From assembly GCA_036785705.1 (NCBI GenBank), contig JAWUZG010000015.1:4107001-4171000 (forward strand): 64,000 nucleotides of DNA, written 5' to 3'. Below, one piece after another: positions 11,371 to 23,335 of the stretch. This stretch comes from Acanthornis magna (Eukaryota; Chordata; Aves; Passeriformes; Acanthizidae). The translations under genes and the position numbers were made by a program. Positions within the stretch are counted from its first letter, which is position 1. Each line of letters opens with the position of its first letter. The notes beneath the pieces are model-generated. The model ran no database searches and was not told where the DNA came from. It saw only the letters and a program-made list of their open reading frames with translations.

Positions 11371-13683
11371 AGGAGAAATAATAGATCCTGATGTTTAGTC
11401 TGTGAATTGGAGTCTGTGCTCCATTTTCCAGCTGGAGTTAAGACACAGGAAAACACTTTGTTTTGCTGAAGAGTTTTCTTTTCAGGCATGGCTGGATGCC
11501 TGCACAGGGCAGGTGCTCAGAGACCTTTTAGGGGATCAGAAAAGCAAAAAAGTGACACTTGTGTCAGTGTGACTCCAAGACATGGCATGCTCGAGGTCTG
11601 GGCCCTGGTTCCCCATGAAACACTGATAACAGGATGCCACCAGAGAGTTCCACACAGCCTGTGCTCCTCTCTGGGTGGTGGAACCAGCCCACCTCAGCCC
11701 CAGAACTTCTGACTCAGAGAAGCCCTTTGCACCCTGAAGGTCTCTCACGTCTGGTCCAGAAAGACCTTTTTCTTCTCAGCTCTTATTGCTGCTTTCAAAG
11801 ATTAGCCACAAGCATCTCGCTGGGCATTTCTTTGGAAAAAACCCTAATTTTTTCCCCACTTTATAAAGCATCGAGTGTCATCTCACTAAGGAGATGCTCC
11901 ACAGAATAAATCACAGACACAAATAAGAAAATGGCATATTTCTGTGTCTAATTGCATAGAAAAATCTAATTGATTTCTTATTGCACAGACAAATCTTCAC
12001 GACTGGGGCACTGAAAGCCAGATGATGCATCTTCTTTTGCCTGGCAAATCTATGACAAAATGCTGGCCTCCACAGTCAGCTGAAAATGTCCTGCTGACTG
12101 GAAGGAGGACTCAGGCTCCCTGTGACTGAAATAAAGTTGCGTAAGAACCTCATTAGAGGAGTTAGGCTAGCGTAGAAGCGGACACAGGATCTGGAGAACA
12201 TGCAGAGTGCATGCTAAGTGCTGCCTTTGCTTGTCTTGGTTTCAGTGGCTCATTTAGCCGTTCAGACTGACACATATGTATTTTATATATATACAAAAAA
12301 TACAACTTTCAAACCAGTGTGAGCCCCATGGCTGGCATCTGCCCAGGTCCAATGTGCCAGCTGCTGGCAAGTTGCTCTTTTCATGGTTTATTGGAGTCAT
12401 TTACATATGGGTGGGCCAGGAAAAGAGGAGGAGGGAACAGGGAAAAGGAGAGCAGAATTTCCCCCCACCCTTGTTTTCTTCAGTTTGTTTGATATTTGTC
12501 ATTATTATGTAATTTTGTTTGGGGCTTCCAAAGTTGTTGGCACTGAGTTGGGCAGCAGTCCTGCCTTGCTTCTGTGGAAAACCCAGAGGGTTGGTTCTGC
12601 TTGGGGTTTTTCACAATTATTTCATTTTAAAAGACTTTCTTCTAGGACATGTTCGACATGTTTGGAGCCGTAATTGTTCCAGATGTGCTTGAGCTTAAAA
12701 TCAGGGCCTAAATTAATGGGAAACTCGGCGGATTTGAGATGGGGCTTTGCAGCCTGTCTCCAAGAAGTTTTTCCTCCCCAAAAATACATGTTGTCTTCCA
12801 GACTTACTTCGGTGTCTGATCAACCTTTTCATTTCAGAGATGACCTGGGTCAATATGGACAGGAAAATCACTGCAGCCAAGCTGTGCCCAGGCCAGCTGA
12901 GCAGCCAAGAGCTGGATGGAGAAACAAGGAGGTTAAAGGGTTTTTGAGGGCAAATGGGCACAATCAAAATGACAGGAGTATCTTGGGTATTGTGACCTAC
13001 AGCCCAGTGGTCCAGGCGTGCTGTTTCCTCCCAAACAGTCCTTTTGCATCACTGGCAGCCAGAAAGTCCCAGTAGATCCCATCTCTCCCAGGGCACCACT
13101 GTAAATAACTCCTGGTTTGTGCTGAAGCATTGACGCTGCATGGGTGAAACCAAGGTCAGGATTTTCAGTATTATCCTAAATTGGACACTCACTGCCTGAA
13201 ATCTGCTGTGCCACAGAGTGCAAGCTCTCAATTCCATACCATTTGGATACTCCTTGCTTTAGAACCATGAGTTCTTGTGTCAATGGCTTCTTGAACCCTT
13301 ACTGCATGTTGTGATTCACATGTTCGTGCCTAAAACAAGGAAAAATAAATAAAGATTCATTCATTTAAGAAAATACAGCCTAAAATAAGGTAAAGAATGA
13401 AGGGAGCATAACATCCCCTGCAGATGACTAAGAGTTTATAGTTAATGTGTGTTGGTTTACACAGCCACAAAGAATAACACCTGCGGCCTCCCACACAGAG
13501 CAGCAAAAGTCGTGTAGGTCTGCACCATAATCAGCTGTGATGGAATCCCACAGTGCCTGCTGGAGAGAAAGGGGAAGGAGACACAGTGGTTGTGCCTTCC
13601 CTGAGGCTGGAACACGAGTTTTGCACTAAATAACTTTTCCTGCATGGTCATACACCCAGAGGGGAGCAGAGGAGGCATTCCCT
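11371..13683. other. Non-coding unique sequence
   Basis: No gene can be supported. An AT-rich stretch at 11890-12000 and a TTGCGTAA C/EBP-like word at 12137-12144 are the only points I would mark. An open frame of 133 codons (12674-13075, plus) is overlapped by frames on both strands and is not recognisable. Confidence 0.65.
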
Positions 13684-13758
13684 GGGATGGGATGAGATGG
13701 GATGGGATGGGATGGGATGGGATGGGATGGGATGGGATGGGATGGGATGGGATGGGAT
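13684..13758 (+). repeat. (GGGAT)n pentamer microsatellite, about 15 units
   Basis: About fifteen tandem GGGAT units run with one early interruption (GAGAT). Every unit has a G triplet separated by AT, so the plus strand satisfies the classical G-quadruplex pattern many times over with two-base loops. The minus strand would read ATCCC. Long pure arrays like this are usually length-polymorphic. Confidence 0.95.
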
Positions 13759-13817
13759 AAGCAGGGCCAGGCAGTTGTGCTGGGATCCCATGGGTTCAGC
13801 TGAGGCGTAGCTGCTCC

Positions 13818-13899
13818 CAGTGATGAACCCGATGGTTAGAAGGGAAAGCATTGTTCGCAGTGATGAACCCAATGGTTGGAAGGGAAAGCACTGTGCCCT
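13818..13899 (+). repeat. 40-bp tandem duplication
   Basis: The 40-bp segment beginning CAGTGATGAACCC at 13818 recurs immediately at 13858, with three substitutions over the first 34 bases before similarity fades at the far end. It lies about 60 bp from the end of the GGGAT array, so the two repeats form a small unstable cluster. Confidence 0.85.
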
Positions 13900-16800
13900 G
13901 AGGGCAGCACCAGAAATTCCTGCCCTCCTTCAGCCTGCAGGAACAGAGGCCTGAGAGGGAAAATGCTGTGTCCAGCTCTGTATCTGACAGCCATGGAGCT
14001 TGGCTGCTCTGGAAGTCTGAGGCCTGGTTCAGTCCCTGTGGAGGTTTCAAAGAGGAGCCATGGGCAGCTGAGTACAACTGGTGAAAAGGAACAATAGAAC
14101 TACTTCCACTTCCCCTCGAGCATGGTGTAAAATGTGGCCAAGTCACCCAGAGAACCTTTTGGAGACATCGGACACCACCAAGGGGTCTTGGGCTGTCAGT
14201 CCTTCCTGCTCTGACAGACTGCAGTGTGTGTGGCTCTGGGGACTCGTATTTTCATTCCAGGTATTTGTGTTTACTTTTTTTTTTTCTTTTTGCAAGCACT
14301 TTGAATCACTCAGGGAGCTATTTGTGGGGCTGAAGTAACATCACATCAGACCTTCTCACGGTTCTTCAGTTCCCTGGGAGCCAAAATATGGGGGACAGGA
14401 CAGATCTCACAGTACTTTTTGCCACGCAGATTATACCCAGGGGAGGGAAGGGTAGAAGTCCATTAAAACACGTAATCATAAATAATGAGATATTTAGGTT
14501 TAGGGGGTGTTTCTGTAGAGTCTTAATACACAAGTTAAGGATCAAAGGCTGGTGGCAATTACTTTCGTGGTTCCATATACCTCACCTGCTGTTCCCTAAG
14601 CTTTGTACAGCATCCTGCGCTTCATTATTGTTGTTTATACCCCAAAAGCACACTGAAATGTGCTAGTTACAGAATGGACTTCCTCATTTGGAGGGAAGAT
14701 ATGATGGATCTGTACTTTCTGGAACTGCTCAAGAGCCACTTCAGTGTGGATTTCTAGGAGGATCCACAGTCTGCTCAGCTTAAAAGGACATTGGAAGAGG
14801 ATTTTAAACCCTTTTAAAAGAAAAGAGCTTCAACTTGCTTTGTTTCCTGTCCTTTCCAGTGCTTTGTTACAGAATAAAGTGAGGCATGGGGATGTTCTGG
14901 ATTTCAAGAGCAGCCTCAGCTGTAGGATGAGGGAGGGACTTCAAGCAGCAGGCAGAGAAATGGTTCCAGTGTGACAGTAGGTTTTAAAGTCCTTGTGCAC
15001 AGATTCATCACACTCGAGAGGAAGGTAAGAAAATAAAGACCTGAAAAAACCCACACTGAGCAGTAATTCCCTAAAACACCTTCTGCTCTGGAGCAGCCAG
15101 AGCAGGGCCAGCAGCTCCAAGCACAGCTGTACCCTGTAGGGGCACCCTATGGAAAATTGGCATCATTTTGTGGCACTGGAACAGCACAGAGGACTTTCAT
15201 ATGTGTGGAGCCATGGAGAAGCTAAACTTTCCAATGTAAAACAACTCCAGCACTTCTAATACTGTGTTTTTGAAAAGTAGATAGGAAAAGTAAAGACAAT
15301 AGACTAAACAATAACAGGAGTGCTAGAACTGGATGAGGGAAGATGCAAATAGGGAAAAATTGAAAAATATAAAGGAGAGTTATTGCGATATTGAACAAAT
15401 GCAAGCATGAAGATATTGGAATAAAAAATGTTTGTGATTTAGGTCCTTTCATATAAAGTGACTAGAAAAAGTCTGAAAGCATAAAGGAGAAAGCATTACT
15501 GAGAGTGAGAGGCTGAGAGGAAAACATGGCAGGGAAAGGAAGGTAGGAGTGTATGAGACTGAAGATTTTTTGAAGGATCAAAGGCAATTCAGGGCAGAAA
15601 ACATTTTGCTTTCAGAATGTCCCTTTTGAGAAAGATGCCACTAAATTCTGTAACAACCAGCCAAGCCCCAGTCTTTGGTCTCAGCACATTCAGTTTTTTA
15701 CCAAGAGCACCAGAAAACATTTGCATGTTTTTGCAGTTCTCTTTTCACTGAATGTGTTAGTTCAGGATTGCGTCCATTTTTTAAGATCTTCCTTTGACCT
15801 TCCCCAGGCACAATGTGCTTCAGCTCTTATGGAGTTCTCATTTAGTTTTGCGCCCAGGTTTTATAAGCAGGGGGGCAATTAGGCATTGTTCTTTTTTTCA
15901 GAGCAGGAGCTGAAGTCATAACTTGCTTCACACCAGCCCAGTGAGGAACCATCTATGAATGGCTTTTGACATGTGGCACAGCCATGCTGAGGGCTCAGAA
16001 GCCTGGACAGCTGCTAGATTTTGCTGTGAAGCCATCAAAGTCTCCCTTCTTCTCAGTGTTATGGAATTTCAAGCCGCTAACATTTTACATCACCAATAAA
16101 CGAAACAAAAAGCAAAAGCACTGCTCTATTTTTAAGAAGTAGATAGAAAAAAAATTGAACTGAGTTTTCTTAAAACGTGGCAAATAATCTTATAATATCT
16201 GTTCTTAAGAAACTTCTGGAGGGCAATAACCCACTCTGTACACATGCACAGAGAACTGACATGGACACAAACAGAGGTCATGCTGGAGGAGAATGTGGTG
16301 AGGATGAGTCTGTGAGCTCAACTGCTGGGGATGGGAACCTGACCTCCCTATTCCACATGCTTGAGGGATGTCTTGCAGTACATCCAATCCAGTGCACTGG
16401 ACTGGAAGCTCATTAGCAGTTGAAGTCCTTTGAATGCACCCTTTTTGGTTGAAATTTCTCCCAAAATTTTGTTTCCAGACTTTGAGGTTGCTCTGCATTT
16501 CAAACTTAAGCACAGTAAATTAAGACACTTGGGAGATTTCCTTCAAAAGGGAATTGTGAAAATGTTAATGTAGAGGTGTCTATTTTATTAGGAGCTGGTT
16601 AAGAAAATAGCCCAAATACACACAGTTTAGAGAAGGAAGATCCTTGTCAAGAGGTGCACTGAAATCTGACCTGACTTCTTAACCTACAGAAAAGTGACTT
16701 CATAAATATCAAAGGTGTGATTGTGAGAACACAGCCCATGTTAACAGCATCAGGTTGTGCATGTAGGTATGAATAATCACCAGTCATGCCGCAAATACCT

Positions 16801-19800
16801 TGATTATATTCCCTACATGCAGAAATTCTTGTTTCAGACCTCTTTCCCATTGTGAATACACTCAGGATGAATAACTGTTAACTTAATTGTTTACCTAGCA
16901 AAAATAGGAGACAGCTCAGTCTCTTCCTTGTTTATTGAAACAAGTATTTCCATGAGCAAGACAAGTAATGAGTTTAGGTTTCTGTGATATGTGGCTTTCT
17001 GGCTTTCTTGAAATCTAGGAGAGCTGCATCAATGTTTCTTCCCTCAAAAAGTGTGTCTGTGAGAAGGAGAGTTTTGAAAATCTTTAGACATAGGAGGAAA
17101 TCTTTCAGACACCTGCACGGGAGAGAAAACTTCACTGAGGAGCAGAGTTTCTCTTGTCTAGGACTAGAAAACTGAGCCAAGACGGAGCCCCTTGTACTCT
17201 GCAAGGGATCTCTCCCCTTCCTCTATCCTCTCCCCCCATTTTTACAAAACCTAAAACCTTTGGAACCTCTGCTGTTTTATTGAATTTGGTTGCAATTGGC
17301 CAACCAATTCAGATGTTATTGAAGGTGGCCGACAGCTGGACACTGGCACATAGCAAAGTTTGCATAAGCTTTGTATTGTTTGGGATGTGCCCAGCAAATA
17401 AGCCTGGATTTTTCAAGGATGTATGGGGGGTGCTATATTCCCTGTTTCTGGGGAAATGAACACTTTTAGACTGCTTCAGAGTTTGAACAAAGTGACTGTC
17501 CTTTCGCACTGAAGCCACACAGATGCTCGTCCATCTGCCCATTGTCATGGCACCAAAAATGGAAATTCTTTACCCCAGCCCCTGGGTGTTTGCTCAGCCC
17601 GAGCAGCAGCGGGGCCCGAGCAGTGTCTGCTCAGATACGTGCATCAAAGCAGGAGGTCACTGCGGTCAGCCAGCAGTCTTGGTTACCACCACACCCAGCC
17701 CAGGCATTCTTCCTCTCCTCTGCTGACAGTCAAGGCTGACTCCCTGCATGTGACTCCCCCACCATCCCCTCCCCACCGCAGGTTTCTGCTCTTGCACAAC
17801 TGACACTACAGATTGCGTGGGCAAATTTGTCACACTGCAGGGCAAGAGTCCCAGTAAACATTTCCCCTTTTCCCCGTCCTCTCTCAGCCTCTCCCCCCAC
17901 CCAGCACACGAGTGCACCCACCCACCAGAGATGCTGGAACCTTTTCTGTGCCCTGCTTCCTCCAGGGAGCCACGCAGGAAACATGCAAAGAGATATTTTG
18001 CAAAATCAAAAGCCTAAAGGTTGCCCCCTCAGATTTGTCATAGGCGAATGAACATGAGTTAATTTTTCCAGGAGTTCTTGAAAGCTAAGATGAGAATATA
18101 TGTATAATTTAAAGAGAAGGAAAATTGGTGGGAAGCAAATAGCTCTTTGGAAAATCCTCAAAATGCAATGGATATCAACAGAATGTTTCTACCACTCTCG
18201 GGAAGCACTGCCAGCCCACATCTTTCTGCTAACTCCTAATGGGTCCATTAACTACTCCTAAATAATGATGGAAACCATATGGGTGCACAGGTGGTCTCTC
18301 AATAAATACCAAATGAATTCAGTATGATCACCATTAACACAATTAATACCCAGCCAATCTACAATGATGGAACTATTAAAATTAAGCACTACTATATTTC
18401 CTCAGTCCCATGGCAATTTTACAATGGAAACAAACAAAAGACTAGAATTAACTTTTTTTTTTATTACAGTTATTTGGTTTTATTTACTTACAAGAGTGTT
18501 TCAGGCTTCTGTGCAACCTGCTGTGTCTGCTCTGTGCATCTTGAGGTAAGTTTTAACTCTGAGAAGAAATAATTTTGGGAGAAATAATTTTAAAAATATA
18601 TGTTTGTTTATTTGGGGGGGAAAATTACATGTATTTGGGTGTTGAAGCACAGTGCTTCCTACTTTCTGCAGAAGGCTGTAAACACAAGTAATGAATATAA
18701 GATTGCTACAGCTGCTCTTTTTATCATCTACTCTGTGAGTTCATCACTGTTCCCTGATGGGACTATTAGTGTGGTAGGGATTTTAATTTTAATTTTTTTA
18801 TATTAGTGCTGTTCCAGCATATATGGTGGTCCACCCAATTGTCAAAGGAAGGGGAATATGTTCACATGTGACCTTCTATAACGAAATGCCTGATGTAGGC
18901 CCACTGTTGTTATAATATTTTGGCTTTCTAAAAAGGAAGAATTCTGGTTTTATTTTATATAACCAGACCAGTAACCTGGTTTAGGTCAGATCCAGCCTCC
19001 ATTTTCATGTTTCCCTTGAAATCACTAGCTAAGCTCCCTTGAGTTGAGCGAGGCTGTATCAGTTCCAAAGCCTGTGTGGTCGAGCACAGGTCGGATTGAA
19101 CACCATGGGGTTTATCCTTTTTGACAACCAATGAAAAAAGAGTGCTTTACATTTTGAAAAATAGTGTCTCTTTGTCTCCAGGGCCTCTTTTATATGAATC
19201 ACTAAAGCCTGGTTTGTGGGAGAAGATTCAGAGATAAACATTTTGGATCGTCTAAACCATAATAAAGTTGGTTGTGCTCTGCAGGGCAGTGGGGTCAGAG
19301 AAATATTGTTGATGACAGCAAAAGCTGAGTATGGCAAAAGTGTGACTTGAAATCAGTGCATTTCACCACTGGGGCTTGTGGGAGAAAACCTGTGTCTCAT
19401 CAGTTTCTTGGGGCAGCTCGATGGGAGTTTGGGGCTTGCTGCAGCTCGTGCCAAGTTCAGGGAGAGATTTCTCAACGCATGGGTGCAAGTCCTGTTCCAA
19501 AAAACACAAAAGACTCCTTTTTTGGTGCTGCAGTGAATGAGATGGATCATTTGTTCTGTGGCTGGAGAGATCCCAGGAAATCTTGAGTTTCAGGATGGAC
19601 TTTTGGATCTGCTCTGCTCAGCTAGACTGGGATTTCAACCTTACACTGTCCCTGGGGTGTTCAATTTTTGCAACTTCTCTGTGCTCAGATTGAATCTATC
19701 TGGCAAAATCAAACTGCCTATGATTACACTTGTGCTTGCTGTTCTTTGTGTCCTTAAACAACACACCCTTACTTCTATTCATTGCACTGAATTTACACCT

Positions 19801-20029
19801 TTTACTCAGAACAATCTGTGTCAGCTTTGGGTAAGCTGTGCACTTGAAACTTCCCTCCAGTTCTATGAAATATGTTACACATGGAGGCACAAAGCTCATT
19901 TCACAATTCCCTGCTAACTTTTCTAATAAATTGTCTTGCATCTATTGCTCTTGGGTGTTTCTGATTAACTCCAAGTATCGATGCTCTTGTTCTTGAAGAG
20001 AGAAGTCTGTGTTTCTAATTTGAATAACA
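13900..20029. other. Non-coding unique sequence
   Basis: Six kilobases show no gene I can support. There are short T runs near 14276-14285, a C-rich pyrimidine stretch at about 17864-17905, and AT-rich DNA at 18050-18850. Open frames (at most 126 codons, 19537-19917 plus) lack recognisable content. Confidence 0.65.
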
Positions 20030-20440
20030 TAATTTCTGAGTGTATTAAGGTAAATAAGGACAATGCTCTCTTGTTCCAGAACTCAGATGCCCGTGAAGTT
20101 ATTCATCAATCTCTTTTTCATTTAAATTCACACTTTAATTTGTGTTTCAAATGCAGATGAGGCCTTAATTAAATAAAAATTCAGCAGATGGTTTCAAATT
20201 CTCTGTTCAATTTACATTTCTTGTACCTCTCTAAGTGCTGGACTTTATCTTTGGAGACAGAAGCATTACCATTAGACCTCTTCCTTTAAACAAATGCATA
20301 GGAATTGGTAGGCTGGAGCTGTCTTTAAAAGAATAAATTAAATATCGATTACCAAATCTGAAAAGCCTGAAGTTTATGTTTTGATAAATTCCCAAAACAT
20401 TTTCTTAACCTTCGTCGATTATCAAAACTCAAGTATGTAC
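20030..20440. promoter_or_regulatory. Candidate conserved non-coding element (E-box/homeodomain)
   Basis: This AT-rich, CpG-poor block has clustered transcription-factor words: two CAGATG E-boxes (20154-20159 and 20185-20190) flanking TTAATTAA (20165-20172), then ATCGATTA (20344-20351), a ONECUT-like word, and a related CGATTATC near 20416. E-box plus homeodomain clustering is typical of neural or neuroendocrine enhancers. The functional reading is inference from motif density. Confidence 0.35.
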
Positions 20441-23157
20441 CAGAGGTATCATTCTTTCTCAGTTAAAAAAAAAATAAATTAAAAATTGGAAGAGGAGACA
20501 GCCTTTACCCTTAGAATTTATGATATCTTTGGTCATCAACAGGTCCAAGAATTTAATTTGACAAAAGTGCCAAATTACATGGGGAAAAACTCACTCAATT
20601 TTTTTCCTCTAGAAAAACTTTCTGTGTTATTCAAGCTCAGCACAGGAGCTGAGTGACTGAGTGTGTTTTGTTCCATCTGAAGCTGTTCATTATTAAGAAC
20701 TGTGAAAAAGTAAAGGAGAGTGATAAGCAAAATTACAGGATAAAAACCCTTCTATTATCTCTGAATCAGGACTCTGCCTATTGAATAAGTAAGTATGTCC
20801 CATCCTTCTCCAACTGGCTGTTGGGAGAAAATCATTTTCTTCTTCAGAGGAAACTGTGAAGGAAAGAAAAACACAGCTTGTCCATTTATGTGACTTTTGA
20901 GGTGGAGGTATAAAATGCAAAAAGCTCTCTTTCTTCCCCTAGTCCCTTTATCTTTTGCATCTACTGTTGCCCATGACCTTGCCACACACTCCCTGGTAAA
21001 ATTAGGCAGCATTCCTTCTTCTCACATTAGTTTCCCGTTCAGCACTGATTTACAAGCCCACGTATATTCACTCTGCCGTACAGGCTTTTCTACCTCTGCA
21101 TTGCTAACCATATCACTGTATTACTCAGAGCTAACTCATAAATTGCTTCCTTTCAACTTCCTTCCTTTGCATGTTGTGCAAGGGGAGCAGCCCTACGGCG
21201 GGGCCGTGCGTGGGGATTCCGATTTTACACCCTGCAGCTGTAGATCTCCAGCCCTGCCCAGCCTACAGGCTTCATTTATTTATTTTGAAACAGCCCCAGC
21301 AAATGTGACAATATTTGTGTATTTCAGCAGCCTGGGGGGAAAGAAATCCACCCAACCTCTCCTTTAAAAAAGATGGCCCCTTGTGACTAATAAAGCCTTT
21401 AATAAAAAGTTAGCTGATGGGTTGCAGATGTCTACAAGAGCTGAACACTGGGTGGGCAAAGCGGGGCTAACAGGTACAGGGAGACGAAATTTGGGTCAGA
21501 GAAGCAATTTGAGGCTGCTGGAATTGAATGTGAGAGAGAAGGGTGCCTGCAGGACCCAGCTAGGCTTTGTGCTTAGGCAGAGGTGCAGCATTTCAGTTGT
21601 GTGACTGAAGCAGGGCTCTGGTTTACATTTGCAGCTACTGCAATGCCCTTATTTGTTCTGACTGGAAAAATATTCCTTCTGAACAGGGGAAATGTTATCA
21701 GCTTGGCTGTCCTCGTGAGATTTCTAGTATCTGTGGCTATATGCAAGAAAGCATTTCACAAAGCAAGTTCCTCTTTTGGGATCATGGGATTTGAATCGCC
21801 TTCTGCGGCCCTTGATGTTCACAACATCTGCTGGTTGTATGTTTGAAGTTCCAGTTTGGACCTGCTCTGGGCTCAGATAAAAGAGGAAGAGCATGGTGTT
21901 GCACTGAAGGAGGGTGCCTGACATGAAATCTCGAGCAGGCAGTGGTAGCAGGGGGCACGCTTTGTCCCTGGCTTAGAGGAAGAACACACATTTGGGGAGC
22001 TCCAGGACTCCAGGCTGCTCAGATGTCCAAATTTCCACCAGTGTCAGAAGACTCTAAAAGATTCATCTCCTTTCTGAGCCTGTATGCAGATAAGAGTGTC
22101 CTCTTTGGGGGAGGACAGGGGATTTATCAAGTCTTGGCAGTAAATTGCTTAAATGAAATAAACTGCACAGCAAAATGAGTGCTTGCCTTAATTCCAACAC
22201 TCATTTCCCAGTTAGCTCAGAGCAGGCACACTGAGAAAAATCAATGTTTTCTTCTCGTAGTGACTGTATTAAGGGCACAGACATGCAGGGCTGGGGGAAA
22301 GCTCGCAGGCAGTCTCTGTCAGCTGGGCTGTCTGTGTTTAAATGAGGATCAAGACCTGGTTGAAAAGAAATGAAGAGTTCTGCGGCTCCTTGTCCTGTTG
22401 GGAGAACACCACTGCTCTGCATGGATAGAAATCTTCCTCTCTCCAGCACATTTCTCTTTGGGCTGGCGTTATTTTGTGGCTGGAATTGTTTCTTTCTCAG
22501 TTAAGGCTGTAAAACCCTTACTCAGGGTCCAGTGCTTTATTCCCTGGCCCATGACTGACTGCAGTCACAGCCCACATTACCTCTGGGGGTAGCACACACA
22601 ATTTTCATTGGCATTTCTTCCTGTGTCTGATTTTTTCTTACCAAAATTTCATACCTTTACAATATTATCAGCTGGTTTGGTTTCTTGATTACATGAAGGA
22701 AGAGGAGGAACTGTAGGTACTTTATTATTTCTAAAAAGAAAAGAGGTCAGTTACTGATATGCTCACCAATTTCTAAGCAGTCCTTGCCGGCTAAAATGCT
22801 AAGCAATTAAATTTGTATGAAAATCGAACGGAAAAAAAAGCTGAGTGTAAACGGACTGATTTTGCTCAGTACAGGACAGCTTAATTTCAGAAAGAGAGGC
22901 ATGAGAGCAATTGTGATGCCAACAGAGACTTTCTGAGGTAAAAGTACTTTTTATTTCCACTGAACTATTTCCATGTCACCATTTGAGAAAAATGAGATCA
23001 AATCACTTAGCTGAAGAAGCCTTGAAGAAGCCATCAATGCAGATATGGTTAAATTTGGAGTGAGTTCTGTTGCAGAAAAAGATTTTGGGAGAGCCATTGA
23101 TCTATGGAAAAGAAGGAAGTGAAGATATCCACTGCTGGATAAAAATAAGCTACTTGA
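20441..23157. other. Non-coding unique sequence
   Basis: No supported gene. An open frame of 156 codons at 20897-21367 (plus) has ordinary composition and no recognised domain, with the opposite strand open over its start. A modest GC-rich spot with a few CpG sits at 21182-21215. AT-rich DNA at 22790-22960 contains some CpG words but no clear structure. Confidence 0.6.
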
Positions 23158-23335
23158 GCAAGCGATGGCACAGTCTGCTGTGGTTTTCTTTCACGTGATA
23201 CCTTGAAGAGGAATTAGAGATGACTTGGAAAAGGCAAGGTGGGCAAAGCCCCTCAGAATGATTCATATAATTTCAAGGCGACCTTTTTTCCCGTGTGCAA
23301 ATCTTCTGTACGTTTGACATGAGCCAAGAGGAGGA
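23158..23335 (+). repeat. Diverged repeat, copy B (pair with 11215-11370)
   Basis: This is the second copy of the element described at 11215-11370, same orientation, about 12 kb away. It shows TGTGGTTTT, four bases, CACGTGAT (23192-23199), one base, CCTTGAAGAG. A TGATTCATATAATTT block follows from 23259, reaching GACC, and then a TGAGCC word (about 23321). The spacing from CACGTGAT to the second block is about 67 bp here and 48 bp in copy A. Confidence 0.5.

Noticed and set aside
16205..16513. Possible retroviral or LTR remnant
   Set aside because: No primer-binding site, terminal repeats, polypurine tract or conserved retroviral motif could be seen.
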